Shown here piece after piece: positions 38,901-41,922 of a stretch of 64,000 bases of DNA (its first letter is position 1; each line of letters begins with the position of its first letter). The translations under genes were made by a program, and so were the position numbers. This DNA is from Candidatus Didemnitutus mandela. GTDB taxonomy: Bacteria; Verrucomicrobiota; Verrucomicrobiia; Opitutales; Opitutaceae. The stretch is from assembly GCA_002591725.1 (NCBI GenBank), contig NJAL01000001.1:1-64000 (forward strand), in the 5' to 3' direction. The notes beneath the pieces are model-generated. The model had not been told where the DNA came from and did no database searches. It saw nothing but the letters and a program-made list of their open reading frames with translations.

Positions 38901-40777
38901 TGCACGAAAAATGGGAGGCCTTTACGATTCCGGATATCGACTGGACCGGACGTTTGCGGGATTGGGCGGGCCGGCGCGTCGCGGTCGTGCATTGTGCGGC
39001 GGAACTTGAGACCGGCGCCGCGTTGTCAGCTTTGCTGGTGCAGTTGCACAAAACGGCGCGAATTTCGCTTCCGCTAGCGATCGATCGAATCGTTGCAGAA
39101 ACTTTGACAGAGGCGCAGTGGTCGGAAATGCCCGCTGTGGTTTTGTTTGTCGGATCGCGGGAAGGGACCGATATGGAGCCGATTTTTCGGTTAAGTTGCG
39201 GCTTGATGCGGCAGGGATTGGAGGACCCGGTATCGATCTATTATCTGATGCGTAGCACTGGCCCTGAAGCGATTGCATACCATCGGGCGCTCGCCGGGTT
39301 TGCTGGAGCTGCGATGATGGAAAATCCGGGACATCGCTGGATGCTTGTCGAACGAGATATGGCGTCAGGTATTACTGATGAACAATGTCTGTTGCAGGCG
39401 TGGCTGACAAGCGGACCGGTACCGGGAGAGAGCACACTCTCACGGAGCGGAGGTCTTTTTCAGACCGCTGCGCTGAAACATTGGCGATACGATGTAGTTG
39501 GCTTGTCGGAACGGCGACGAGTGCTGGCAGAGTTGGAACCCGATGCGGCTGTGCCTTCTCCGTTTCGAGCCGGTGGGGTCTACCTGTTGGGTGGTGGGCT
39601 TGGCCTGGTTGGCGAGGAACTTTGTCGCGAATTAGCGACGCGTTTTCAGGCCACCGTGGTGGTTTTTGGCCGGAGCTTATTGGATGAAAAAAAACGCCAA
39701 CAATGCAGGGAGATCGAGCGGCTTGGCGGACGGGTGCGTTACTATACGGTCGATCTTGGAGATCGCGCGGCCTTGATGGAAACGATCACACGGGTGCGGG
39801 CCGAGGTAGGCTGTCTGCACGGTGTTTTTCAGCTAGCAGCCGAACATGGTGCAGGGCTGATCGTCCAAACGGGTTGGCGGAATTTTTCCGCTACTTTTCG
39901 CGCCAAAGTTCAAGGGACGATCAACCTCGACCGGGCGACGTCGGACCAGCCATTGGATTTCTTTGTACAGTTTTCGTCGATCGGTGCTTTTGGTATTCGT
40001 GGGTCTGCGGCCCATAGTTTTGCTTGCGCGTTCCAAAATGAATTTGCCCGCTGGCGCGCAGCCCGGCGGGATCAGGGGGAGCGCTCCGGTCGGAGCGTGT
40101 CGCTTTGCTGGGGACCGTGGGCGAGCGATCCTGTGCATGCGGCGGCGGATTCGAAGCGGGCGAGCAAGTTAGCGGCCGATGGTTTTTCGCTGCTCACGAT
40201 GCCAGTAGCTTTCCCCGTTATCGAGGCGGCTTGTCGGGGTGGCGAGCCGGTGTTGGGAGTTTTTGAAGTGATCGATCGCACAAAGGTAGGCGCGCTCCTC
40301 CGCCTACCGGTCGAGGGCACTGGGTTCCCCGAGCTTGAGGTGCAGCTTTCCGATTGGGAGCGGCGGGCGTGCTCGGGCGAAAAACTTTCTCTGACTGTAC
40401 TTGCGAATACGGTTTCGGCTGGCTTGGTCAAACATCTGCCTGAAGCGGTGGTAAGCCGGATCTACAGTCTTTTCTTTGCCGACGAAGGGCCGACACCACA
40501 GTCGAAACCAGTCAACGTTTCTCCGAGCGATCTACGGGCGCTCGTGCGTGCGACGCTAGCGGATATTCTAAAGTTGCGGCGGGTCGACGACCTGGAAACG
40601 TTTCAAAATCACGGCATGGATTCGGTTTCGGCAATGGTCTTTGTTACCCGGCTGGAGAAGAAGCTTGGTCGGCCAATTAAGCCGGAATGGCTAATAGACC
40701 AACCGACGGTCAAGCGCCTTTGCCAGTTCCTCCAGGGAGAAGTTACGTCTGTGAATGGGACGGGAAGTGGCTCATGA
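20939..40777 (+). CDS. trans-AT polyketide synthase 1 (five modules, with embedded ECH and flavin monooxygenase)
   Basis: This 6612-residue multimodular enzyme builds a polyketide chain on acyl carrier proteins. Domain order: KS1 (about 11-447), degenerate ECH (666-790), ECH (820-1062), ACP1 (Ser1120); KS2 (1215-1640), DH (1815-2085), KR (2100-2455), ACP2 (Ser2578); (TSP)7 linker (2629-2649); KS3 (2664-3102), Baeyer-Villiger-type flavin monooxygenase (3296-3795), ACP3 (Ser3861); KS4 (3947-4380), KR (4550-4955), ACP4 (Ser5017); KS5 (5093-5530), DH0 (5728-5975), KR0 (6210-6395), ACP5 (Ser6562). All five KSs keep the Cys and both His residues. No AT domain is present, so malonyl units must come from a free-standing AT. 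It starts directly with a KS, so the chain must come from another protein. The start is fixed by an in-frame stop 21 bases upstream; no Shine-Dalgarno is visible. It overlaps the next gene by 4 bases (ATGA). The frame is intact over 19.8 kb. Confidence 0.97.
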   Translation: MATPTPNPVNRDIAIIGMAGRFPDAADCGELWNNLAVGRSSICEIPPERWDWRLYWGDLAKETNKTNCRWGAFISDAYRFDASFFGVMSREALLMDPQQRLLLELAWACLEDAGYAPLRFNRFLTGVFVGICNYDYKTILDRSTRDIEGYFLTGTANAIVPNRVSQFFDFHGPSLAVDTACSSSLFALDQAVKALHAGECEAALAGGVNLLLTPERFVPLSQLGMLTHSGLCRSFDADADGYVRGEGAGWILIKPLDCALRDGDCVLGLIKRSETNHGGRVRSITSPNVYAQSRLVAQAYTAAGIAPETIGYIEAHGTGTPLGDPIEINGLKRAFTQLFRQTGTALPETPFCGIGTIKSNIGHLEGAAGIAGVIKTLLCFRHRQLPPLASFQRLNPKIDFTRSPFYLLDRMQPWTALLDAQGRELPRRAGISSFGFGGSNAHLVLEEFVAPARALRRIVSPVPTLLVLSAADAGRLQESARRLLRFFEENAALDLVDVAVTLRTGRQPLAERLALVVRNISETKERLEAFLTGRQAPGIYSGRVSAANRASPKPNIAADDASEALAVAWVDGADLPKIASDILLDSKRVVLPTYPFAGEIFDVARPCAPPPTPTAEVLSTERKTKLISLPLATPRTSSPAGGPLERRALPSLASFAHSEAATSLGQKKIALQQHANGIVELTLSPKFGSSLWDEFRLQLRRAASLAGARVILLRGLDETTAVESVAWKDEVDQLALPVVAALPPSLDRSIAVACDLPVRTELVAFEVARLIASHPPGAVALLKRHLCGLASDADALASGARFDPLVDFPGLPRSSGKFVKVETMSDDVALVTVADVEGKNALSAAIACELTEAFSYIRASYHYKAVVLAGTDRYFSSGGAKEDLLAIQQGRLRFTDSLAFTLGLACKIPVVAAMQGHAMGVGWSLGMLCDEVILNDAGVYCCPYLRYGFTPGAGSTLIFPERFGRELGLEILYTANEYRGRELKARGVSASVVPADEVLVLALARARTIAGSASRDDLIKGKAGRTRSLRLRLMAVCQREVELHEKSFVGNVEVVQRIEDNYIASMKPSVETPLTATPVLETAQIEAVTTKLRELLATELQVDPVSLDVDTPFLEQGLDSITGVTLVRNINRHFKLSVAATQIYSYPTLQKFAELVSKEVVRAGGNVAVLDAPGLFPVPCVPAPKILGQTTVVPMAAPPAPSFVHMSVPSVRQPVAAIAVIGMAGRFPKAASLREFWENIAAGRDCISEVPVSRWSLAEFFEPGKRTLGKSNSKWLGGVPGVDEFDPSFFNLSPLEAEQMDPQQRLFLQACWHCVEDAGLAPSSLSGRKCGIFVGCAPSDYTHWADSAGLTAQKFLGSASAILSARLAYLLNLRGPCVAIDTACSASLVALANACDQLQSSACELALAGGVNVLAGPAMHIMTSQAGMLSTHGRCCTFDEQADGFVPGEGVGVVLLKPLAAAERDGDDIYGVIRGWGVNQDGRTNGITAPNGEAQTELEVGVYEKYGIDPEDIGLIETHGTATRLGDPVEVDALKAAFSRFTKKTNYCALGSVKSNVGHLLTAAGIAGIIKLLLAFQKRRLPPTANFSKLNSHISLEHSPFFVSTECRDWKVPTGGLRLAAVSSFGFSGTNVHAVLADYVRPGFGGRLAAELLLFVLSAKQLVRLQEAARQLYDYLSYEAAGTALRDVAFTLQVGRDAMPSRLAFVASDRDEALGKLGAYLQGEVASGCEVGTVLPGMKETELNRQLDFNQLAANWVRGGRVNWGSLYGETAPRRVHGVPGYAFSRERYWVATGHAPHAPRQEVGELFPVLTSEGTNLADPVFAVSLTGQEFFLADHRVGGTPVLPAVAHLELAHAAVRQVLSERKLTGLRLERVVWPRVLKVDHPQVVSIRLRAEGSERTGYEIFSLVGGLVYSQGTALVLPPSATPRLDLDALKATVNQAIIAGETCYAAFRRMGLDYGPAHRGLRSLALGGDQVLANVALPESLVSNIEKFKLHPALLDAALQAGIGLVADPQKLSAGLGGAAPVPFALESLEIFSACSANLWVWVRRSILLAPSDGLAIDVDVCGEDGSVCIRFTGLMLRVWEEKPAVKRGETLLLRPTWRDAAVVKTTMAEEASERVVVLDGLPSVSPYVLARQLDGARCVRLDTDGENYTAQAEQLFGILKEICGRRPTGGVLVQLVVEGGEASSRGCGLAALLKTASLEWLSFRAQWIGLPASPLELLVAKLEENRCCSGVNVVRYRDGRRQIAAWEEMSVDRSAPISPWRSDGIYLITGGAGGLGRLLVEEIFSHAPGAQIVLIGRAEPGTVEENLQKLRARGVQVVYYQGDITQASNMGSLVRKVQREFGPLRGVVHAAGVKHDALIVKKSLNDFRAVLAAKVAGTLVLDEATRESPLDFFVLFSSIAAAAGNSGQADYAVANSFLDEFSARRTALAISGQRSGATCSLDWPLWAEGGMEVDDATKKLVLNQTGLAALPTREGWDAFYRSLAVSEAQIVVLHGNGKLLRQKWNLSVEKKPMVLPVSSVSAPIVADAQLDASELTAAIQCSLLQHAAALLKFSADVLDPDVELSEFGFDSITLTDFANRLNALYQIELTPAVFFEFSTIRRFADYLAKHYAKPLAAALGVTSPTSPTSPTSPTSPTSPTSPKPVLGVTSAPASTGKEGIAIIGLSCSFPQAADADAFWRNLVENRDCISEVPLDRWDWRAIYGDPDREPNKTNIKWGGFMDGVGDFDLRFFGISPREAELMDPHQRLLLLHAWRAVEDAGYSSESLAGSTTGVFVGTSSSGYDHLIAKAGVPIEGFSSTGMVPSVGPNRLSYLMNWRGPSEPIETACSSSLVAIHRGVQALRSGECNLALVGGVNVLVVSDFHVSFNKAGMLCEDGRCKTFAKGANGYVRGEGVGLLLLKRLSVAESDGDHIYGVIRGTAENHGGRTNSLTAPDPAAQAEVIARAFTQAGFDPCTIGYIEAHGTGTELGDPVEINGLKKAYAGLQKQPGSVVESHCGLGSVKTNIGHLELAAGVAGVIKVLLQMKYRTLVRSLHCTELNPYIKLEGSPFRIIQENQPWESLSDAAGPQLPRRAGVSSFGFGGVNAHVAIEEYLAPARTLDLLPALPHPIFVLSAKTDKRLRISAQNLLSFLEARLDRTNGTGINLGDVSYTLQVGREPMSERLAVVADTADDLLSKLQTFVAGESAGKGVFRGQAARFKEVMGEFLSDAELQEVVGKWIERKRWSQLASLWVKGLAIDWRKLHSEGQLRRLSLPTYPFDLKRCWVPEEAKSVATRPENTSSVARTQSSESTVVIAGAGLFGICLGYHLKRAGIDFVMLEREKGIGGVWYKNRWPGCGCDIPMIAYAYSFLHYQGPVWAKQPEILRYLEKCVDQFGLREHLRLNTEVTSAAFDEAAGAWTICTKTEETIKSQYFCSAMGSLGLYPKIPEIPGLTSFRGEVAHALEFTARKIDVRGRRVAIIGNGATQLQMVEALQPIVGHLAVYGRSAKFVYPRAKYNPETERALSADEKLWRRAREEYLRHADRFFEALHDPVRLNPFKAGNEVKTFFNRIYNETHEEYYAWCREHGLVPGYNPGCNRPLISDTYHRVIRAPNVEVIQSADLAITEAGITSAAGGRQYDVIFFCTGYDLNNFRPKIPILGRGGRSLLDHYGTGYPRAFLTYVHDFPNLMLGPGPNTGTSSTSITAIYEYICDQLVHQIEHCRKLHASSYNVRNGKVSEFVDYVMRQNTKGPFNSGCSSFYRDTNDVNVAIFPGKFAELKQLYHFDPAYFDYAAETPFTARLWLTREAAVGPAPTMKESTPCSVIAPVATHGSAQVKTTSSLFVYLKLIAAEVLRIPFDEIDDRVDFQEYGVDSIMMMNIARRLNERFPELTADVLLRFSNLGGLAEYLQSTAPEAAKLAAATTTSSPAASVPLSMPAPSMPSESVVPVVCRRNPGMGPKDIAVIGVSGRFPQAPTVDDFWRMLCAGREGIEFYSQETLREAGVPSEEIEHPNYVLAKPRIEGSYLFDALFFSISPSEAETLDPQHRLMLEEAWKALDDAGYPPDSNRRPVGIYISQFASTYEASLVGPWTTEIRPRPTDRFKAMIGNDCDYIATRLAYKFNFTGPALTVQTACSSSLLGIHLCAEALRNGSCELGLVGGVALTHPSRHGYFFDKDLIFSPDGHCRPFSAEANGTIFGEAVGAVVLKRLEDAERDGDSIYAVIKGSAVNNDGREKRDFTAPGYQGQCDVICHALDEAGISVEQVGYLEAHATGTKLGDPLEFSALNDVYRKRTARQGFCALGSVKANVGHLNTAAGITGFIKTVQCLHRGEIPPLIHGENVNPAIRIAESPFYFNRQLQAWPRPAYGRYAAVSSFGIGGTNVHMILGGYELPIRSTSCQLPTQSLALIPLSAKNRERLDTVVAALLARITDSEDKTILNVHDVAFTLQVGRVAFEERLGLTAATMQELVEKLRLIQSGWDAKAGVVRGTAKRGKASITNSAGDTASLLQRWVLGEDTDWISLHVGRQPRRLHLPPYPFAGDREYLSSWSRGCNAAAVGTMLAQPVWKMKGFDPEPSVFLAANGFAAGVPAAAKLPGWRIAQLSASDIAGRFSEAVLQLTALAQGLMREKRRGNDLLQVLVPTYGSDQLLSGLIGLLLSVRQENPAIVVQLLEVDPALTVEELAILVEQNRRAPTDSHVRYVGEERRVLVWETLPLPVFEPTLPWKDAGIYLITGGAGGLGFIFAEAIAGAVQKPCLVLAGRSALTAAQAVRLNMIQKSGCRAIYRQADVSCEEAVVALVCFIEKNFGRIDGVLHAAGTTQDGFLLNKSPETVRAVLAPKVTGAMLLDMATRSAKLDFFLLFSSTTGAVGHAGQAIYATANAFLDAFAYRRNEQVALGERFGRTISVDWGLWKAGGICVSGEVKARLAQHTGMVPMDSLRAIQSFVRCWAAGPTQAIIVGGEIAKLKQQLFALPVPPTPAVPAISAASVVEEEALTRAVQQSLKTLLAEVTQLSAACFDAHTALEAYGINSLMIATLNERLAGIFGEISKTLFFEYQTLAELADYFVGAHRAACLTWVQAEMLSFQPKQPAVVSVSSSSANPTAVDDPIAIIGLSGAYPQARSLAEFWENLKAGRDCVTEIPPERWALENFYEPDPERAVERGFSYSKWGGFLTDFAAFDPLFFNISPRDAINIDPQERLLLQMAWAALEDAGLTPGVLLTQYRQRVGVFVGITQTGFNLYGPELRARGAAVLPHTSFSSAANRISYFLNIRGPSLPIDTMCSSSLTAIHEACERLRHGECDLALAGGVNLYLHPSTYIGLCSTRMLSHDGKCRSFGANGRGYVPGEGAGVAVLKPLSKAIADHDPIHAVIRATGINHGGKTNGYTVPNPKAQAELISSTLDTAGIDARSISYVEAHGTGTELGDPIEITGLTQAFRADTADRQFCAIGSAKSNIGHLEAAAGIAGLTKIVLQLRHRQLVPSLHAKALNPNIAFGPTPFAVQRELAPWPKLTVSGATTSPPPRRAALSSFGAGGVNAHAVIEEFIVLPPETSAVSGECVLIVLSAKNDNRLHRRAHQLMDYLEGETFRSSGESADLMDFAFTLQTGREAMEERLAFPASSFSEVEARLRSFLNDQPNLRAVRVTESKEELSEINLDDAIALALNERNFQKLQEFWLRGAMVDWNRLYPTSRPRRIHLPTYPFESERYWFDSLGELPPSKPQGVSVDGGHPLLQRNTSDLNEQRFTATFSGTEEFFCSWLPNGEKKFSELAALEMALAAVKRAAPAVGTEAVLQLHRVAWGHPFSVNGHSRDLHVTLFEEKGGEIGYEIYSKGESSDGVVHLQGSACFTTSATEEVAAFVAHMSQGTWLAPLSFDGPIGRWQKWSDREAVAEVRTMGADEALTLHPHLLEAAIQKLGSRLMGGSVLDSSAAAPNRLNLLEITAAGHGAAWLRLRIAGVEEDGIRADLDLFDATGKRLVALRDLILAVISAVSPLPGKRSWLVVHEKWEAFTIPDIDWTGRLRDWAGRRVAVVHCAAELETGAALSALLVQLHKTARISLPLAIDRIVAETLTEAQWSEMPAVVLFVGSREGTDMEPIFRLSCGLMRQGLEDPVSIYYLMRSTGPEAIAYHRALAGFAGAAMMENPGHRWMLVERDMASGITDEQCLLQAWLTSGPVPGESTLSRSGGLFQTAALKHWRYDVVGLSERRRVLAELEPDAAVPSPFRAGGVYLLGGGLGLVGEELCRELATRFQATVVVFGRSLLDEKKRQQCREIERLGGRVRYYTVDLGDRAALMETITRVRAEVGCLHGVFQLAAEHGAGLIVQTGWRNFSATFRAKVQGTINLDRATSDQPLDFFVQFSSIGAFGIRGSAAHSFACAFQNEFARWRAARRDQGERSGRSVSLCWGPWASDPVHAAADSKRASKLAADGFSLLTMPVAFPVIEAACRGGEPVLGVFEVIDRTKVGALLRLPVEGTGFPELEVQLSDWERRACSGEKLSLTVLANTVSAGLVKHLPEAVVSRIYSLFFADEGPTPQSKPVNVSPSDLRALVRATLADILKLRRVDDLETFQNHGMDSVSAMVFVTRLEKKLGRPIKPEWLIDQPTVKRLCQFLQGEVTSVNGTGSGS
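20969..24425 (+). other. module m1: KS - degenerate ECH - ECH - ACP (beta-branching type)
   Basis: KS1 (DTACSSSL, EAHGTGT, NIGHLEGA) is followed by two crotonase-family segments. The first (about 22935-23310) keeps only the ends of the fold (NGIVELTLSPKFG; RGLDETTA; PPGAVALLKRHL) and lacks both oxyanion-hole regions. The second (about 23395-24125) is complete, with the oxyanion-type loop FSSGGAKEDLL and QGHAMGVGWSLGMLCDEVIL. In trans-AT systems such ECH domains act with an HMG-CoA-synthase-like cassette to dehydrate or decarboxylate a beta-branched intermediate. The single ACP reads LDSITGVTLVRNINRHF. The tryptophan usual at the T-L position in branching ACPs (GVxWVxxIN) is leucine here. No HMGS cassette is in this window. 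Confidence 0.85.
24580..28800 (+). other. module m2: KS - DH - KR - ACP
   Basis: KS2 keeps DTACSASL, THGTATRLGDP and NVGHLLTAAG. The DH (about 26380-27190) has the intact HxxxGxxxxP motif (HRVGGTPVLP, catalytic His1837) and the second-site DAALQ. The KR has the nucleotide-binding GGAGGLG and catalytic Ser/Tyr/Asn (FSSIAAAAGNSGQADYAVAN). The Asp in HAAGVKHDAL is at the position used to predict B-type (D-hydroxyl) reduction. The ACP carries Ser2578 in FGFDSITL. The predicted outcome is an alpha,beta-unsaturated unit, passed to the monooxygenase module m3. Confidence 0.9.
28823..28885 (+). repeat. 9-bp tandem repeat encoding (Thr-Ser-Pro)7
   Basis: Seven exact or near-exact copies of ACATCACCG (the last ends CCA) encode TSP repeats (residues 2629-2649) in the inter-module linker between ACP2 and KS3. 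The unit is in frame, so copy-number changes would only lengthen or shorten a flexible proline-rich linker. Confidence 0.98.
28928..32640 (+). other. module m3: KS - embedded Baeyer-Villiger-type flavin monooxygenase - ACP
   Basis: KS3 is intact (ETACSSSL, EAHGTGTELGDP, NIGHLELAAG). A roughly 500-residue flavoprotein is inserted between KS and ACP. Its first Rossmann motif is VVIAGAGLFGICLGYHLKRA, followed by GIGGVWYKNRWPGCGCDIP, typical of class B monooxygenases. The fingerprint is FRGEVAHALEF (F3443-F3453) against the family FxGxxxHxxxW. The second Rossmann motif is VAIIGNGATQLQMVEAL, and CTGYDLNNF matches the late (A/C)TGYD motif. Embedded 'oxidation modules' of this kind are known from trans-AT PKSs such as those for lobatamides and related compounds. 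They insert oxygen next to the beta-carbonyl, giving a backbone ester. ACP3 has Ser3861 in YGVDSIMM. Confidence 0.9.
32770..36115 (+). other. module m4: atypical KS - KR - ACP
   Basis: KS4 is sequence-divergent from the other KSs (no WDW-type N-terminus; SYLFDALFFSISPSEAETLD; QTACSSSLLGIHL; EAHATGTKLGDP; NVGHLNTAAG) but keeps all three catalytic residues. This fits a KS adapted to an unusual, oxygen-inserted substrate delivered by m3. The KR is complete (GGAGGLG; FSSTTGAVGHAGQAIYATAN) with Asp in HAAGTTQDGF, suggesting B-type reduction. ACP4 reads YGINSLMI: the residue before the phosphopantetheine Ser5017 is Asn rather than the usual Asp. The predicted outcome is a beta-hydroxyl. Confidence 0.88.
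36210..40745 (+). other. module m5: KS - inactive DH - inactive KR - ACP
   Basis: KS5 is intact (DTMCSSSL, EAHGTGTELGDP, NIGHLEAAAG). The DH-like region (about 38120-38860) lacks the catalytic histidine: EEFFCSWLPNGEKKFSELA replaces the normal FFLADHxxxGxxxLPGxA. The second-site Asp is Glu (LLEAAIQ). The KR-like region (about 39568-40125) has an altered dinucleotide motif (GGGLGLVG). At the catalytic Tyr and Asn positions it reads SAAHSFACAF instead of xxxYAxxNAF, so Tyr is His. Both domains are therefore predicted dead and the module should leave a beta-keto group. The reading frame is undamaged. ACP5 has Ser6562 in HGMDSVSA. Confidence 0.85.
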
Positions 40778-41922
40778 GTGTATCGGTGGCCGACCTTCTG
40801 GGAGTGGCGATGAAACCGAAGCTTTCGGTAACCGTATCGCCGGCACTGGAGCGGGGGCGGGTTGCTTTCAGCTTTTTGTTTTTTTCGGATGTGCGCAAGG
40901 ACGTGGATGATGCCGCGAAATATGCGTTCCTTCGCGATCTTACGTTTTTTGCGGATCGCGAAGGCTTTGAGGCTGTGTATCTTCCTGAGCGGCACTTTCA
41001 CGAGTTTGGGTCCATCCATGCCAATTCTGCGGTTGTGGCTGCATCGCTTATTCCACAAACGAAACGGGTGCGTTTTCGCACGGCGGGAATTTCGCTGCCT
41101 CTGCATCATCCGGCGGAAGTTGTTGAGTGGTGGGCGATGAATGATGTGTTGTCGGGTGGACGCGTCGATCTCGGTTTTGGCTCTGGCTGGAATAAGGCGG
41201 ATTTTATCTTTGCACCGGGGAACTTCGAGGAACGCCGGCGGATTTGTGGCGAACGTATCCTGTTGGTACAAAAGCTGTGGCGTGGCGAGACGGTTTCGTT
41301 TCCCGGTCCTGGTGGCGAACCGGTGTCGGTTACGGTTTTTCCGCGGCCGCTGCAAAAGGAGCTTAACGTCTGGTTGCTTGTCACCCAAAACGACGAGGCA
41401 TTTGTCCACGCTGGTCGACAGGGTTTTAATATTTTTACGATGCTTTATGGCATTAGCCTCGAGGCTATGGGCCGGAAGATCGCGCATTATCGCACGGCGC
41501 GGGCCGAAGCAGGACTCGATCCCGCAAAAGGCGTTGTCTCACTGATGCTGCACACTATGATCAATCGCGACCGGGCTGTGGTTGAGCGGGCGATCGAGCA
41601 ACCTTTGAAGGAATATATCCGTAGCTCGCTCAATGCACATACCCGGGCGGCGGTCGATGCGGGCCATGAAATGGCGGGTTCTATGGGCGACGCCGAAAAG
41701 TTACGCATGGTCGACTATGCTTACCAGCGCTACTGCCGCACAGGGGCCATTCTCGGCTCTGTTGACGATGGATGTCGGGTTGTCGACGAGGCGATCCGTG
41801 TCGGCGTGGATGAAATCTGCTGTCTTGTCGATTTCGGCGTTGACTATGCATTCGTGAAGGAGTCGTTGCCGTATCTGCGAGCGCTGACCAGTCGTTACAA
41901 CTCCACTTATTCCCCTGCATGA
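40774..41922 (+). CDS. luciferase-like (LLM) flavin-dependent monooxygenase, MupA type
   Basis: This 382-residue protein belongs to the natural-product subgroup of bacterial luciferase-like monooxygenases (the MupA type found in PKS/NRPS clusters), which use reduced flavin and oxygen to hydroxylate carrier-bound intermediates. Visible motifs: SFLFFSDV (about 30-37), the signature LPERHFHEFGSIHANSAVVA (about 69-88), LPLHHPAEVVEWWAMNDVLS (about 108-127) with GGRVDLGFGSGWNKADF, then FPRPLQKELNVWLL and VSLMLHTMI. The start chosen (MSVSVADLLG, 40774) overlaps the PKS1 stop as ATGA, implying translational coupling; a longer frame from 40687 would overlap PKS1 more and is less likely. Its own stop again overlaps the PKS2 start as ATGA. 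Its position between m5 and the non-elongating m6 suggests it oxidises the chain there. Confidence 0.93.
   Translation: MSVSVADLLGVAMKPKLSVTVSPALERGRVAFSFLFFSDVRKDVDDAAKYAFLRDLTFFADREGFEAVYLPERHFHEFGSIHANSAVVAASLIPQTKRVRFRTAGISLPLHHPAEVVEWWAMNDVLSGGRVDLGFGSGWNKADFIFAPGNFEERRRICGERILLVQKLWRGETVSFPGPGGEPVSVTVFPRPLQKELNVWLLVTQNDEAFVHAGRQGFNIFTMLYGISLEAMGRKIAHYRTARAEAGLDPAKGVVSLMLHTMINRDRAVVERAIEQPLKEYIRSSLNAHTRAAVDAGHEMAGSMGDAEKLRMVDYAYQRYCRTGAILGSVDDGCRVVDEAIRVGVDEICCLVDFGVDYAFVKESLPYLRALTSRYNSTYSPA

Noticed and set aside
40687..40773. Upstream ATG for the luciferase-like monooxygenase
   Set aside because: It would overlap PKS1 by about 90 bases and adds residues outside the family; the ATGA overlap at 40774 matches the junction style of the next gene.
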